From the IMG/VR virus record IMGVR_UViG_3300045923_000041, positions 62,001-126,000 of that record: a stretch of DNA of 64,000 nucleotides. One strand, given 5' to 3'. Under the pieces are notes generated by a model that was not told where the DNA came from, searched no databases, and saw only the letters and a program-made list of their open reading frames with translations. Position 1 is the first letter of the stretch. Each line of letters starts with the position of its first letter. A program made the translations under genes and the position numbers. This DNA is from a virus. This document shows positions 27,815 through 36,746 of this stretch, piece after piece.

Positions 27815-29668
27815 CTAGGTCTGGGTTGAGAGCGTGAGGCCGCCGGGACCAACTTCGTCGATGGTGGCGTTGTAGATAGGCACGGGAGCCGCAGGCTGCG
27901 GGATGACAGGAGAAGAGTTCGGGACCGTCGTCGATTGATTGGTAGGCGTCGTCGGCGGTTGCTGGACCGTGAAGCCCCCTTGAGGAATGCCATAGGTGAA
28001 GTTGGGGTCCGCCACCTGATCGAAGACGAAGGTCGCACGAGCCGTGAAGGAGAAGCTGTACTCCAACGAGTAAGGTTCCGTGTCGGTCTCGGTGATCGTG
28101 AAGTTGTCGAACGACCCCACGTACAGCGTGTAGTCGAAGTAGATGTAGATGGAGCCCAGGACCGAGAGGTTGCTCTTCGAGAAGTCGATGGGGTCGGGCA
28201 CGTAGATGCCCGCATTGTTGCGGTAGATCTGGTAGAGCGACACGAGGTTCTGGAACGACAGCGAATACTGCCGTGCCGTCCTCGTGAGGCCAGGACCCAT
28301 CGAATCGGTAGTCGTGTCGATCGCTTGGAAAGCAGCGATCTTGCCCGAGCCCTCGATCTTGTCCTGGTTGTCACCCCAGTGCTCGACGATGTCTTGCGGG
28401 CCGAAGCGGGTCCAGTTACCGTCCGCAATGACCTTCTCGTTGTTGACCTTGAACGACCTCGGGTTGACGAGGAGTTGCAGAGGCGGCGTCTGCGCCATCT
28501 GCGTAATGAGTTGCTGCGAGGCCAAGGCAGACGCTCGCTGCGCCTGTGCGTAGTTCTGCGCGACCTGGTTCTGCGAGTTCTGGAGGTCCGTGTTTTGGGA
28601 CGTAGAGATCTGCGAGGCTGCCTGCGCGCTAGCTCCTGACCCGGTAGCAACCCAATCTGTCGAGACGTTCGTGGTGATCGTACCCGCAGGGCTGAACGTG
28701 AGCGGCGCGGGGAGCTGACTCGTGTCCAGGGACCCAAGCTGGCCCACGAGAGTGTTTGGGTCGTGGAACCCTTGGAGGTACCCGCCCACGCTGACGCCCA
28801 TGTACGAGTATTGGCCAGCGCTCTTCAGGGCGTTCACGTAGCCCTGCGTGTCCCCCGCCGCTGCCGCCTGGAAGGCCGCTTGGCCGCCCGTTCCCTGGAT
28901 GGCGTTGAGGAACGCGGTCGCGCCCCCCACCGCCGTGCTGTACGACGTGTAGTAGGAGACCGGGCCTTCGCCCTGCGTCCCCGGGCAGTTCACGTACCCG
29001 AAAGTGTTGTGGTTGGCGATGGCCTTCGCGCCCCAGGACGTCGAGGGGTTGAAGTTGCCGATGTACCCAGGGTTGTTGTTGGGCCACTGGACCGTCGTGC
29101 CGCTCGGAGAGCCGGTCTCACGCATCGAGTGGGCACAGAGCGTTGCAAGAGTCAGTGCTGAAGGCGGGCTTCCGAACTTCTGCGTGTAGGCGGTGTTGAG
29201 GGCGGCCGCAAGCTGTTGCAAGCTCAACGTCTGAACGATGGGCGGTCCCTGGTTCGATCCCGGATCACCGTCCACGTTCTGCCCGTGGCAGCCTCCGAAG
29301 GCCCCCGCCGGTCCCTGACTCGAACTGACGGTGGAAGCACTGCCGCTCGCTGGCTGCGGTTGCGCCTGAGGGGCGGTCCCCAGAGTAGGCTGCTTGGGCG
29401 TGCGGTCCAACGTGCGCCCGGTAGGGAGCGACGAAGGCGGGATGAGCCCGATGACGAAGAGCTTCTTGCTCTGGTCAGGGTTGTTCATCGCGTCGGAAAC
29501 GGGGATGAACTGCGCTCCCATCGCATCCGGTTGCAGGATGAGCGACTGGCTGAGCTGCGACAGAAGCGAGTAGTAGAGCGACGGCGAGTAGTAGTTCGCG
29601 TTCTGCGCGATCTGTTGGTAGATCGACGTGTTCGACGGGTTCGTGTTGTTGTTGCCGTTGTCCGCCAT
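27815..29668 (-). CDS. Baseplate hub adaptor fused to muralytic-like domain, 617 aa
   Basis: Three regions are visible. Residues 1-140 are low-complexity (Gln/Ser/Pro). Residues about 145-305 look like a lysozyme or glucosaminidase-type fold: SMRETGSPSG (E184 the best catalytic candidate), NNNPGYIGNF, SYYTSYSTAVGGATAFLNAI, and a C-terminal helix pair with ALKSAGQYSYMGVSVGGYLQ. Residues about 385-560 are paralogous to the next downstream gene (LLVNPRSFKVNN, FGPQDIVEHWGD, LYQIYRNNAGIYVPD). Such an arrangement puts a cell-wall-cutting domain in the hub, for peptidoglycan penetration during infection. The enzymatic class is uncertain because only one catalytic residue is evident by eye. Confidence 0.75.
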   Translation of the reverse strand: MADNGNNNTNPSNTSIYQQIAQNANYYSPSLYYSLLSQLSQSLILQPDAMGAQFIPVSDAMNNPDQSKKLFVIGLIPPSSLPTGRTLDRTPKQPTLGTAPQAQPQPASGSASTVSSSQGPAGAFGGCHGQNVDGDPGSNQGPPIVQTLSLQQLAAALNTAYTQKFGSPPSALTLATLCAHSMRETGSPSGTTVQWPNNNPGYIGNFNPSTSWGAKAIANHNTFGYVNCPGTQGEGPVSYYTSYSTAVGGATAFLNAIQGTGGQAAFQAAAAGDTQGYVNALKSAGQYSYMGVSVGGYLQGFHDPNTLVGQLGSLDTSQLPAPLTFSPAGTITTNVSTDWVATGSGASAQAASQISTSQNTDLQNSQNQVAQNYAQAQRASALASQQLITQMAQTPPLQLLVNPRSFKVNNEKVIADGNWTRFGPQDIVEHWGDNQDKIEGSGKIAAFQAIDTTTDSMGPGLTRTARQYSLSFQNLVSLYQIYRNNAGIYVPDPIDFSKSNLSVLGSIYIYFDYTLYVGSFDNFTITETDTEPYSLEYSFSFTARATFVFDQVADPNFTYGIPQGGFTVQQPPTTPTNQSTTVPNSSPVIPQPAAPVPIYNATIDEVGPGGLTLSTQT

Positions 29669-29671
29669 AGG

Positions 29672-30556
29672 TCACACCCCCGTCTGGCCGCTGCCCCGGG
29701 CTCCGATGACAGGAGCGTTCGGGTTGGCGATGCCGGTTGCGGCCGAGGTCGTTCCTGAGGTCCCGATGGATGCCAGTGCAGCCGCTTGCTGCCCAGCCGT
29801 CAGGCCGCCTGAGGCGACGAAGCCTGCCTGTGACTGCACAGGAGGCGAGGTGTTTGGAGCTTGCACGGAGGTTGACGAGGTTGTCGGGTTCACCCCAGGC
29901 GTGCCCTGGAAGTTCGTAGACTGGAAGGCAGGCGTCCCGACGTAGCCGTTCGGAGAGAGACCGCCGCCCACGGGAATGAGCTGAATCGTCTGCTGGACCT
30001 TGAAGGACCAGGAGACCTTGAACATGAACGGCGTGTCGTCCGTCTCTTCCACTTCGAAGGTCTTGAAGTACCCGATGTACGTCCCGCGATCGTACATGAG
30101 CATGACGTTGCCCTGGAGGACGATGTTGCCAGCCGGATCGAAGACCGACCCGTTATTGCGGTACAGATCGTAGAGGTCCCGATAGCGGTCCCATGCAATC
30201 GTGTACTGGCGAACGACGCTGGCCGTGCCCGAGTAGATGTTGAGGAAGGCTCCGGTCACGCCGTCTGCGGAGAGGTCCGTCATCTCGTCGCCCCAGTGCT
30301 GCTCGACGAAGCCGCCGCGCGTCTGGATGCGTTCGATCTTCTTCGTGTAGTTCTCGGAGAAGTTCTGCGGGTTGACGTGCATGACGAGTGCGTGTGGAAG
30401 CAGAGCCTTGGTGTTGTCGAGAGGGCTTGTGATCTGGAACGCCATCGGGATGAACGACCGACGAGAGTCCACACCATGGACGTACGACGGCTGATTCGTC
30501 GGTCCCGAGTTGACCGGGAAGTTGTTGGGGTTCGCGGGAGAGTTGATCGCGGGCAT
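29672..30556 (-). CDS. Baseplate hub adaptor (tube/hub-joining) protein, 294 aa
   Basis: Residues about 50-205 match the C-terminal domain of its neighbour at 27815: HVNPQNFSENYTKKIERI, GGFVEQHWGDEMTD, LYDLYRNNGSVFDP, MLMYDRGTYIGYFKTFEVEE, then a final beta strand pair. The N(P)xxF, HWGD and LYxxYRNN blocks are common to both. The last 80 residues are Pro/Gly/Ser/Thr-rich and likely flexible. It lies between the tape measure gene and the muralytic fusion, the place where LysM-type or tube-like adaptors (gp53/CIS-tube-like) are encoded in contractile systems. The family name is an inference; the paralogy is directly visible. Confidence 0.7.
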   Translation of the reverse strand: MPAINSPANPNNFPVNSGPTNQPSYVHGVDSRRSFIPMAFQITSPLDNTKALLPHALVMHVNPQNFSENYTKKIERIQTRGGFVEQHWGDEMTDLSADGVTGAFLNIYSGTASVVRQYTIAWDRYRDLYDLYRNNGSVFDPAGNIVLQGNVMLMYDRGTYIGYFKTFEVEETDDTPFMFKVSWSFKVQQTIQLIPVGGGLSPNGYVGTPAFQSTNFQGTPGVNPTTSSTSVQAPNTSPPVQSQAGFVASGGLTAGQQAAALASIGTSGTTSAATGIANPNAPVIGARGSGQTGV

Positions 30557-30564
30557 AGGTCAGA

Positions 30565-33500
30565 TCACGTGAACTTGTTCCGCCGGTTGTACTCGGCGAT
30601 ACCGTTCATGACGTGCCCTTTGATCACGTTGGCCAGCTCTTGGCCCCCAGGACCATTGACGTTGATCGAGATGCCACCACCTCCACCACCTGCCCGCCCG
30701 ATCGTCTCCTTCGGGCCCACAGACGCGAAGCCCTCGCCCGCAGGAGCGCGCATGGTCTTGGCGACGCCACCCTGAATGCTCGTGACGTAGCCGCCCGATG
30801 CGTGCGCGGGCGCAACCGGAACAGGTCCGATGGCCTCTTGGGCAGCGTTCTTGCCGAACGTGGACATCGTGGACGCACCCGACCGGAGTTGTTCGAGCAC
30901 GCCTTCCTTGCTGTCGTCCTTGTAGAGGAAGTACTCCAGGAGGGCCTCGCGGTTCGCGTCGAGAACCTGGTCGTGGCCTTCCTTCCAGAACTTGTCCTTC
31001 ATGAAGGACTGGTTGATCTTGATCCCACGGATCCAAAGGACGTTGTAGAGATCGTCGATCGTCTTGCCGCTCGACATCACATCGAGCTGATCGCTGACGT
31101 TCTGGATGGTCTGGTTCGCCTGTGCCAGGGTCGGCGTCTGGTTGTTGATGGCGTCCACGACCTGCGGGATCGGCGCCGTGTTGTCCGCCACCTTCTGCTC
31201 CGCCTGCGACTGAGCAGGGGGTCCAGCGGCGGGCGTGCCCGCACCTGCCGGGGCTCCGGTAGTGGCCACGGACGGCGCCGCGGGGCCGGCTACCCCGGGC
31301 TTGTCGTCCGAATCATCGTCCGATTCACCCATCCCTGGCTTCACCGTTCCGGGAAGACCCAGGCCACCCTTCGTGATCTTCGCGAAGCCCACCATCTTCA
31401 CGAGCTGTTGCTCGGTCATGCCCGCCATGGCGCCCTTCATGAGGGACTGCATCTGCGCGGGATTGAGTCCCGCCGCATTGGAGGCGGACGTCAGGTTCGC
31501 GCCCATCCCCTCTTCCTGCAACGCCTTCTGGAGATTGTCCTTGATGTCGTCAGACAGATCCGACTTGTTGATCGCATCCGCCTGTTGATCCGGATTGAGC
31601 GCGGCGGTGACGGACTTGAGCGCGTCGAACTGGTCGGCCGAAGAGGCGCCGCCCACCTTCTTCATGAAGGCATCGCGAAGAGCTTCGCTGGCAGTGGTCG
31701 CGTTCCCGCTCTCCGCAAGCAGCCTGCCGAGATCCTTGCTCAGAACGTCTTGCTGACCACTCAGGCTCCGGATCAGCTCCTTGTGCGCCTTGGCGGGGTC
31801 GTTCTGGTTGTTCTTGGTAGACCAGAAATCGAAGAACTCATCCAGAGTCGAGCTGACCTGTTCAAGAACCTTGTACAGGTAATTCATGATCCCATCGACG
31901 ACGAGATCCAGCTTGTCACCGAGCTTCGACGTGAGCTTCGTCTGTTGCTTGGCGTAGTTGATCTCCTTCTGCGTGTCGGCGAGCGCTTGCTGTTGCGTCT
32001 CGTCCATCGCAGCGATGATCTTCTGATCGTTGACCTTGGACTCGTCGCCCACCGTATCGGCGGTGATGCCGAGTTCCTGCATGCGCTTGACCATCTGCGC
32101 CTGCTCGGGGGACGGGTTCGGGTTCGCGAACGCCGCCTTCATCTCGTCGCGCTGCTTGTCGATCGCCTTCTCCAGCTTGACCGCCTGATCGAACTGGTCC
32201 TGGGAGATGTTGGCCGCCTTACGTGCAGCGAACGCCTGGATGCCCACCATGTCCGAAAGCTTCTTGCCCCCGCCGAACTTCTGAAGAGCAGCCTTCGTCG
32301 CGGTTACGGCACCCGCGGCACTGAGGTTCTGCATGGCCTCGGCTACGCCCACCATGCCGCCCTGCTGGACTCGCTTGTAGTCCATCTCGATCGAGGTGAT
32401 GGCCTCGTTGAGCGGACCCGAGAGCTTCTTGCCGCTCTTGGCCGACGCATCGGCCAGTGCCTTCTCCAGGGACTTGCCGCCGTCCTTGCCCGCCTTGGCC
32501 ATCGCATCCTGGAACTCTTGAGCGTTCAGGCCGATGGTGCTCTGCACCTGCGTGCTGAGGGCACGGGTCTTGTCCTCAAGGTCATCGGTCACGACCTTGG
32601 CGGCCTTACCGACGCCGAGGATGGCAACCTGACGGATGCGGTCTTCCTCGCTCATGCCCTTGTACATGTTGACGAGGGTGCCCATGAACTTCTGTGCTTC
32701 GCGCGGGTTCATCTGCTTGCCCATCAGCTTGAGCAGAGACGTCGCCTGATCGATGCGAGTGTTGTAGAGGTTCAAGTCTGCGGAGACGCCACGGATGATG
32801 GCGAAGAACTTGTTGGACGCGATGCCCGAGTCCGCGGCCGAGTCCGCGGCCGCACGGCTCATCTTGGACATCGAGAGCATCGTAGAGTCGAAGCTCTGGC
32901 CCATGTCGCGCATGGCCTCGCTCTGGAACTGCGTGATCTCCTGGAGGCTCACACCCCAGTTGCGAGAGAAGGCCACCGCGACGTGAACGGCGTCACCCCA
33001 GTCCTGAACCTGACCCGTCATTCCCGAAGCCGAGTCCTTGGCGGACTTGAACTCCCGCTTCATCGTCTTGAGGTCCACACCCTCTTGGAAGAGCGTTTGC
33101 TCGAATTGCTTGTGCTCTTGCGCAGTGATGCCCCACTGCATGTTGTCGTTGATGTCGAAGGCCGAGTCGCGCATCTTGTCGAGCGTCGCACTCAGGCTCT
33201 TGTACGCCTTGTCGGCGTCCATGCCGTTGGCGTAGAGAATCGCAGAGGTGTCCGCGCTCGCCAGCACTTCCTTGTTGAAGTCCTTGGCCTGTCCTTCGAT
33301 CTGCATGAAGAGCTTGACGAGCATCCCCGCAATGTCAGCCACACCTCCAAGAGCGGGGCCCATCTTCGAGAACGCGCTCGTGAGCCCGCCGATACCCTCG
33401 GTGAGCTTGCCGACGCCCTTCATGAGGCCGCCCATGGCACCCAAACCAATGGCGCCCGCTTTGCCCCCGGCCCCGCCCTTGCCCCATAGCTTCCCGGCCT

Positions 33501-34104
33501 TCTTGAAGGTCAGGTCGCCCATGTGCCACATCTTCTTGCCGCTGACTCTGAAGACCTTGCCGATGGTGTTTTCGAGGATCTTGGCCGCAAACGAGAAGCC
33601 CTCGGAGAGCGTCTTGACCGCCTCCGTGACAGCGCCCTCAAGATCCTTGCGGAGCAACGCTCCGCCGACCTTGAACGCTCCGGTGAGTATCTGACCCGTT
33701 CCGTGGCTGGTCGCCGCCCCGCCCTTGGAGACCGCGCCGGCGATCTTGCCGCCCACGCCAGCCTTCTGAGCCGCCGAACGAAGGCGCTTGTACTCGGCGA
33801 CCGTCTCCTGGATCTTCTTCTTCTCCGCGCCGGTCGCGTGGAGCATCTTCTCTTGCTGACGACCGATGAGGACGTTGTACTTGTGGACCTTCTGGTAGCC
33901 AGTGACGACGTCCTTGATCCTCCGGGTCATGCCGCGAAGGTTCACGTCCGAGATCTTCTTGAGCGCCTTGCTGAAAAGCTGCGCTGCACGGCTCGTCTGC
34001 TTGAACCCTTGCTGCGTACGCAGGTTGAGGTTCTTGAAGTCCTTGAGCGCTGCCTGCGTCTCAAGCTGTAGCTTTACTTGCAGTACCTCTTGTTCCGTGG
34101 GCAT
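30565..34104 (-). CDS. Tail tape measure protein, 1179 aa
   Basis: The protein is long and mainly helical, with a coiled-coil N-terminus (LQVKLQLETQAALKDFKNLN, LFSKALKKISDVNL, EKKKIQETVAEYKRLRSAAQ), a Gly/Ala-rich hydrophobic centre (GAIGLGAMGGLMKGVGKLTE, about residues 215-260) that could cross a membrane, then further helices and a Gly/Pro/Ala-rich stretch near residues 945-985. It directly follows the two candidate chaperone genes, the usual place of a tape measure. At the usual 0.15 nm per residue it would set a tail of about 175 nm (inference). The start has a GGGGAG ribosome site. Confidence 0.9.
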   Translation of the reverse strand: MPTEQEVLQVKLQLETQAALKDFKNLNLRTQQGFKQTSRAAQLFSKALKKISDVNLRGMTRRIKDVVTGYQKVHKYNVLIGRQQEKMLHATGAEKKKIQETVAEYKRLRSAAQKAGVGGKIAGAVSKGGAATSHGTGQILTGAFKVGGALLRKDLEGAVTEAVKTLSEGFSFAAKILENTIGKVFRVSGKKMWHMGDLTFKKAGKLWGKGGAGGKAGAIGLGAMGGLMKGVGKLTEGIGGLTSAFSKMGPALGGVADIAGMLVKLFMQIEGQAKDFNKEVLASADTSAILYANGMDADKAYKSLSATLDKMRDSAFDINDNMQWGITAQEHKQFEQTLFQEGVDLKTMKREFKSAKDSASGMTGQVQDWGDAVHVAVAFSRNWGVSLQEITQFQSEAMRDMGQSFDSTMLSMSKMSRAAADSAADSGIASNKFFAIIRGVSADLNLYNTRIDQATSLLKLMGKQMNPREAQKFMGTLVNMYKGMSEEDRIRQVAILGVGKAAKVVTDDLEDKTRALSTQVQSTIGLNAQEFQDAMAKAGKDGGKSLEKALADASAKSGKKLSGPLNEAITSIEMDYKRVQQGGMVGVAEAMQNLSAAGAVTATKAALQKFGGGKKLSDMVGIQAFAARKAANISQDQFDQAVKLEKAIDKQRDEMKAAFANPNPSPEQAQMVKRMQELGITADTVGDESKVNDQKIIAAMDETQQQALADTQKEINYAKQQTKLTSKLGDKLDLVVDGIMNYLYKVLEQVSSTLDEFFDFWSTKNNQNDPAKAHKELIRSLSGQQDVLSKDLGRLLAESGNATTASEALRDAFMKKVGGASSADQFDALKSVTAALNPDQQADAINKSDLSDDIKDNLQKALQEEGMGANLTSASNAAGLNPAQMQSLMKGAMAGMTEQQLVKMVGFAKITKGGLGLPGTVKPGMGESDDDSDDKPGVAGPAAPSVATTGAPAGAGTPAAGPPAQSQAEQKVADNTAPIPQVVDAINNQTPTLAQANQTIQNVSDQLDVMSSGKTIDDLYNVLWIRGIKINQSFMKDKFWKEGHDQVLDANREALLEYFLYKDDSKEGVLEQLRSGASTMSTFGKNAAQEAIGPVPVAPAHASGGYVTSIQGGVAKTMRAPAGEGFASVGPKETIGRAGGGGGGISINVNGPGGQELANVIKGHVMNGIAEYNRRNKFT

Positions 34105-34107
34105 CTG

Positions 34108-35412
34108 TTATCTCCCCTTGCGGAACGTCGGGGGCTTCGCCGCAGACGCCGGGATACTGGGTTGAACCTCTTGGGGAGGCTGGATCCCCAAACGCGCCAT
34201 GCGCCGTTCGAACTGCTCATCATGCAGCTCGGGCCAAGTCATCCGCTTCGCATCGGATTGTGCCTCGTACTGCTTGTGTCGAACCATGCGCTCCCGGACC
34301 TCGACGGGGGTCAGACCCGTCATGTCTGTGCCTCCGACAAGTGCTTTCCCGTCGAACTCCTCTTCGCGGGCCTTCGCCATGGCGGTCAGTTCTTCACGAC
34401 GATCTTCGTAGCCCTTTCGGATCTTCGCCTCGGACTGCTCCACGATGATGTCGTGCCAGTCTTTCTCACCGCGAAGGTCGCTGTCGAGCTGCTTGATCAG
34501 CTCCTCGGTCGTGCGTGCGGCAACCCAGACCGCCCCGTCCTTGAGCAGCTTGGGGCGCATAGGCTCCCCAAGTAGGACATGCCGCAGAAGCTCGTCCTTG
34601 CGGGAGATCAGCTCTTCACGCTCTTGCTTTCGGCGCTGGTTGTCCTGGTTGTAGATCTTCGAGACACCCTTGCCCGCGCTGCACGACCCAATGAACTTCG
34701 CGTGATCCCAGCGGTGCTCCAAGTCCTCTCGGAGATCCTCGAAGCGGTTGAGGGCACGCCAGATAAGCTGCGCCCAGTTCAGCCCGAGCTGCGATGTTCC
34801 TGCGATCCCCGTCATGGCCGTCGAGGTCATGTCGATGTTCTGGACCTGGAACCAGCGGTAGCGGGACTGCTTCTCGGTCACGTAGCACTCCGTCAAGGTG
34901 ACCGCGTTGCTGGCGCGACGGTTGATCTCGCTGAGGTGGCGGACGATACGCTGCTTGACCGACAGGTGGAAGTCCCCGAACGTCTTGGCCAGAACCGAGA
35001 TGAAGTGGTCCCGGTTCGGCAGCACGTTGACGCCGTCCACCATGAGGACGCCGTAGGCCAGGAACATGTCCCAGAAGCGCTGCGACGGCTGACCGTTCTT
35101 CGTGTGACCCCCAGACATGCGGATCAGCTCGAACTCGTGATGGTTGAGAGACTTGAAGACGAAGTGCACGTCGTTGATCTCGGCGCTCTGCGTCAGGAAG
35201 CCGCGATAGAGAAGCGACTCGACGTCCTTGTAGACCTCGGGATTGACCTCCGGTTCACGAGGAGCTTCGACTCGCTTCTCTTCGTCCTTCTCAAGCTGGT
35301 CCAGTTCCGCTTGCTGCCGATCGTAAGGCGTAGCACTAGCGGGCCGATCGAACTCGGTCCGACCATGGAGCCTGGCCTGCTCCTCCCGATAGCTACGAGC
35401 GGCTTGCGGCAT
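34108..35412 (-). CDS. Tail assembly chaperone-type protein (second), 434 aa
   Basis: It lies between the first chaperone-type protein and the tape measure, 3 bases after the former's stop. The protein is highly charged: acidic and basic N-terminus (QQAELDQLEKDEEKRVEAP), a helical core (VLAKTFGDFHLSVKQRIVRH, LNWAQLIWRALNRFEDLRED), a long charged coiled coil (NQDNQRRKQEREELISRKDE) and a Pro-rich C-terminus. It is much larger than the T or gpG/GT chaperones of model phages (about 130-280 aa). No slippery heptamer is seen at the junction, so a frameshift product is not supported. Assembly role is inferred from gene order. Confidence 0.65.
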   Translation of the reverse strand: MPQAARSYREEQARLHGRTEFDRPASATPYDRQQAELDQLEKDEEKRVEAPREPEVNPEVYKDVESLLYRGFLTQSAEINDVHFVFKSLNHHEFELIRMSGGHTKNGQPSQRFWDMFLAYGVLMVDGVNVLPNRDHFISVLAKTFGDFHLSVKQRIVRHLSEINRRASNAVTLTECYVTEKQSRYRWFQVQNIDMTSTAMTGIAGTSQLGLNWAQLIWRALNRFEDLREDLEHRWDHAKFIGSCSAGKGVSKIYNQDNQRRKQEREELISRKDELLRHVLLGEPMRPKLLKDGAVWVAARTTEELIKQLDSDLRGEKDWHDIIVEQSEAKIRKGYEDRREELTAMAKAREEEFDGKALVGGTDMTGLTPVEVRERMVRHKQYEAQSDAKRMTWPELHDEQFERRMARLGIQPPQEVQPSIPASAAKPPTFRKGR

Positions 35413-35415
35413 GGA

Positions 35416-36567
35416 TCAGCGCTGCGGGCGGAACTTGGGGTTGATGCCGCCTGCTGGCCTCGGTTCGAGGATGCTTGCGAGGCCCCTCGGGTCCGTGTGC
35501 TGTTGTCCACGCTGCGCCAAAACCGGGGTAGGCGCCCTCTCTGCGGGCGATACGAACGTCCCCGGCGGAGCGTTGGGGGGTGCCACCATCCCGGGCGGAA
35601 TGACCGCCTGGGGAGGCGCTGCGCGAAGGGCCTCATCGATCATGGCGGCCTCGGCCGGGATGCGGCCAGCGACTACGGGCGGCCCGGTCATGGCTGGTGG
35701 AGCAACCGGAGGCGGACTGACGTACTGCGGCGCAGACGTTGCCGGCTCACGAACCTCAATCGGAGCCTTCGGCATCTCGGGGATGGGCACCGGCTGTTGG
35801 TTCATGGGCACCCGCTGCCTCATGATGTTGGCGACGTTCTGGATGGGGTCCGCCTTCTCGGCGACCGGACCACGAGTCGGGGTCGGTGCGGGAGCCTGAA
35901 CCGGAGGCGGGGCTGCCTGCGGAGCTTCCGCAGCCGGAGCCGGCTGGGGGTCGGAATGCCGCTGGTCGAACTCCCGCAACATCTCCGTGTCCTGCGGCGT
36001 CGTGTAGAACGTGTACCCGTTCTCGTGCAGGATCGCTTCGAGGATGGGCGGCGGAACCTCCGCTTCCAGTTCCTTCAGCTCGCCGAGGATGCGGCGGTAC
36101 TTCTCCTCCGCGCTCTCCTCCGCGACGACGAAGTGCACACCCTCTTTGGCCTTGTTCTCGGCGAGCTGCACCGCGTCCGTGAACTTCCGGTACGCCGTGA
36201 AGATCGCTTCCTTACTCCACGTCGCCAGGACGTTCTTGCGGAGCCAGTCGTGCACCTCACGCTTGACAGTGCGCATCTGTGCCCGATTCTTGGGGTCGGG
36301 CTCCTCGACCTCTACGAAGTCAGCTTCACGGAGATCGACGCCGTTGATCTCGACGATCGAACGGCAGACGTGCCCCTCTTGCCACTTGTTGAGGTACGCC
36401 AGATCTTCCAGGTCTTTGCATTCCTGGACGACGGCCTCGTATTCGTCGGGACGGAGGTTGCGAAGAACAACCTCACAGTCCCCGACCTTGAACTTCTCTT
36501 CGACGAGCCCGACAGCCTTTGCTTGCTGAAGAGCCTCGGTGAGGTGCTTTGCGGATACGACTCCCAT
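35416..36567 (-). CDS. Tail assembly chaperone-type protein (first), 383 aa
   Basis: Residues about 20-200 contain a helical core with FKVGDCEVVLRNLRPDEYEA, VVQECKDLEDLAYLNKWQEG, HVCRSIVEINGVDLRE and HDWLRKNVLATWSKEAIFTA. This layout, a short beta start with LRxLxxxEyexv, then an INGxDL block, is common in tail assembly chaperones that follow a tube gene. Residues about 205-383 are Pro/Ala/Gln-rich and probably disordered, an uncommon tail for the family. The start at 36567 has AAGGAG 8 bases upstream. Functionally it should keep the tape measure soluble and help tube assembly (inference). Confidence 0.7.
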   Translation of the reverse strand: MGVVSAKHLTEALQQAKAVGLVEEKFKVGDCEVVLRNLRPDEYEAVVQECKDLEDLAYLNKWQEGHVCRSIVEINGVDLREADFVEVEEPDPKNRAQMRTVKREVHDWLRKNVLATWSKEAIFTAYRKFTDAVQLAENKAKEGVHFVVAEESAEEKYRRILGELKELEAEVPPPILEAILHENGYTFYTTPQDTEMLREFDQRHSDPQPAPAAEAPQAAPPPVQAPAPTPTRGPVAEKADPIQNVANIMRQRVPMNQQPVPIPEMPKAPIEVREPATSAPQYVSPPPVAPPAMTGPPVVAGRIPAEAAMIDEALRAAPPQAVIPPGMVAPPNAPPGTFVSPAERAPTPVLAQRGQQHTDPRGLASILEPRPAGGINPKFRPQR

Positions 36568-36746
36568 CCTCGATCTCCTTGTCCATTTTGTTTGGACGCG
36601 ACCTAGAGGATGGCGACGGATAGGCGAGAGCGAATCTACATCTGGATCCGAGTCCCACTACAGGGAGACAGGAGCCATGTGCATTTGGTCTGATCTGGTC
36701 CGATTTACATCTTGGATCGCGTCGCCGTCTCAGGCTGCGTGCCCGA
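36568..36746 (-). other. 179-base intergenic region between tube and chaperone genes
   Basis: One of the two longest gene-free stretches in the window. It holds an imperfect 20-base direct repeat at 36631-36650 and 36701-36720 (CGAATCTACATCTGGATCCG and CGATTTACATCTTGGATCGC). On the minus strand each copy contains an ATG followed at once by a stop (ATGTAG, ATGTAA). No clear intrinsic terminator or sigma70-type promoter is seen. Confidence 0.5.

Noticed and set aside
30613-33489. 958-codon plus-strand open frame
   Set aside because: Antisense to the tape measure gene; Leu/Arg/His-rich shadow without domains.
35400-35420. Programmed frameshift joining the two chaperone-type genes
   Set aside because: No slippery heptamer or following pseudoknot is seen at the junction; the second gene has its own ATG.
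36568-36746. Sigma70-type promoter before the first chaperone gene
   Set aside because: AT-rich patches GTAAAT and GTAGAT have no matching -35 box at the right spacing.
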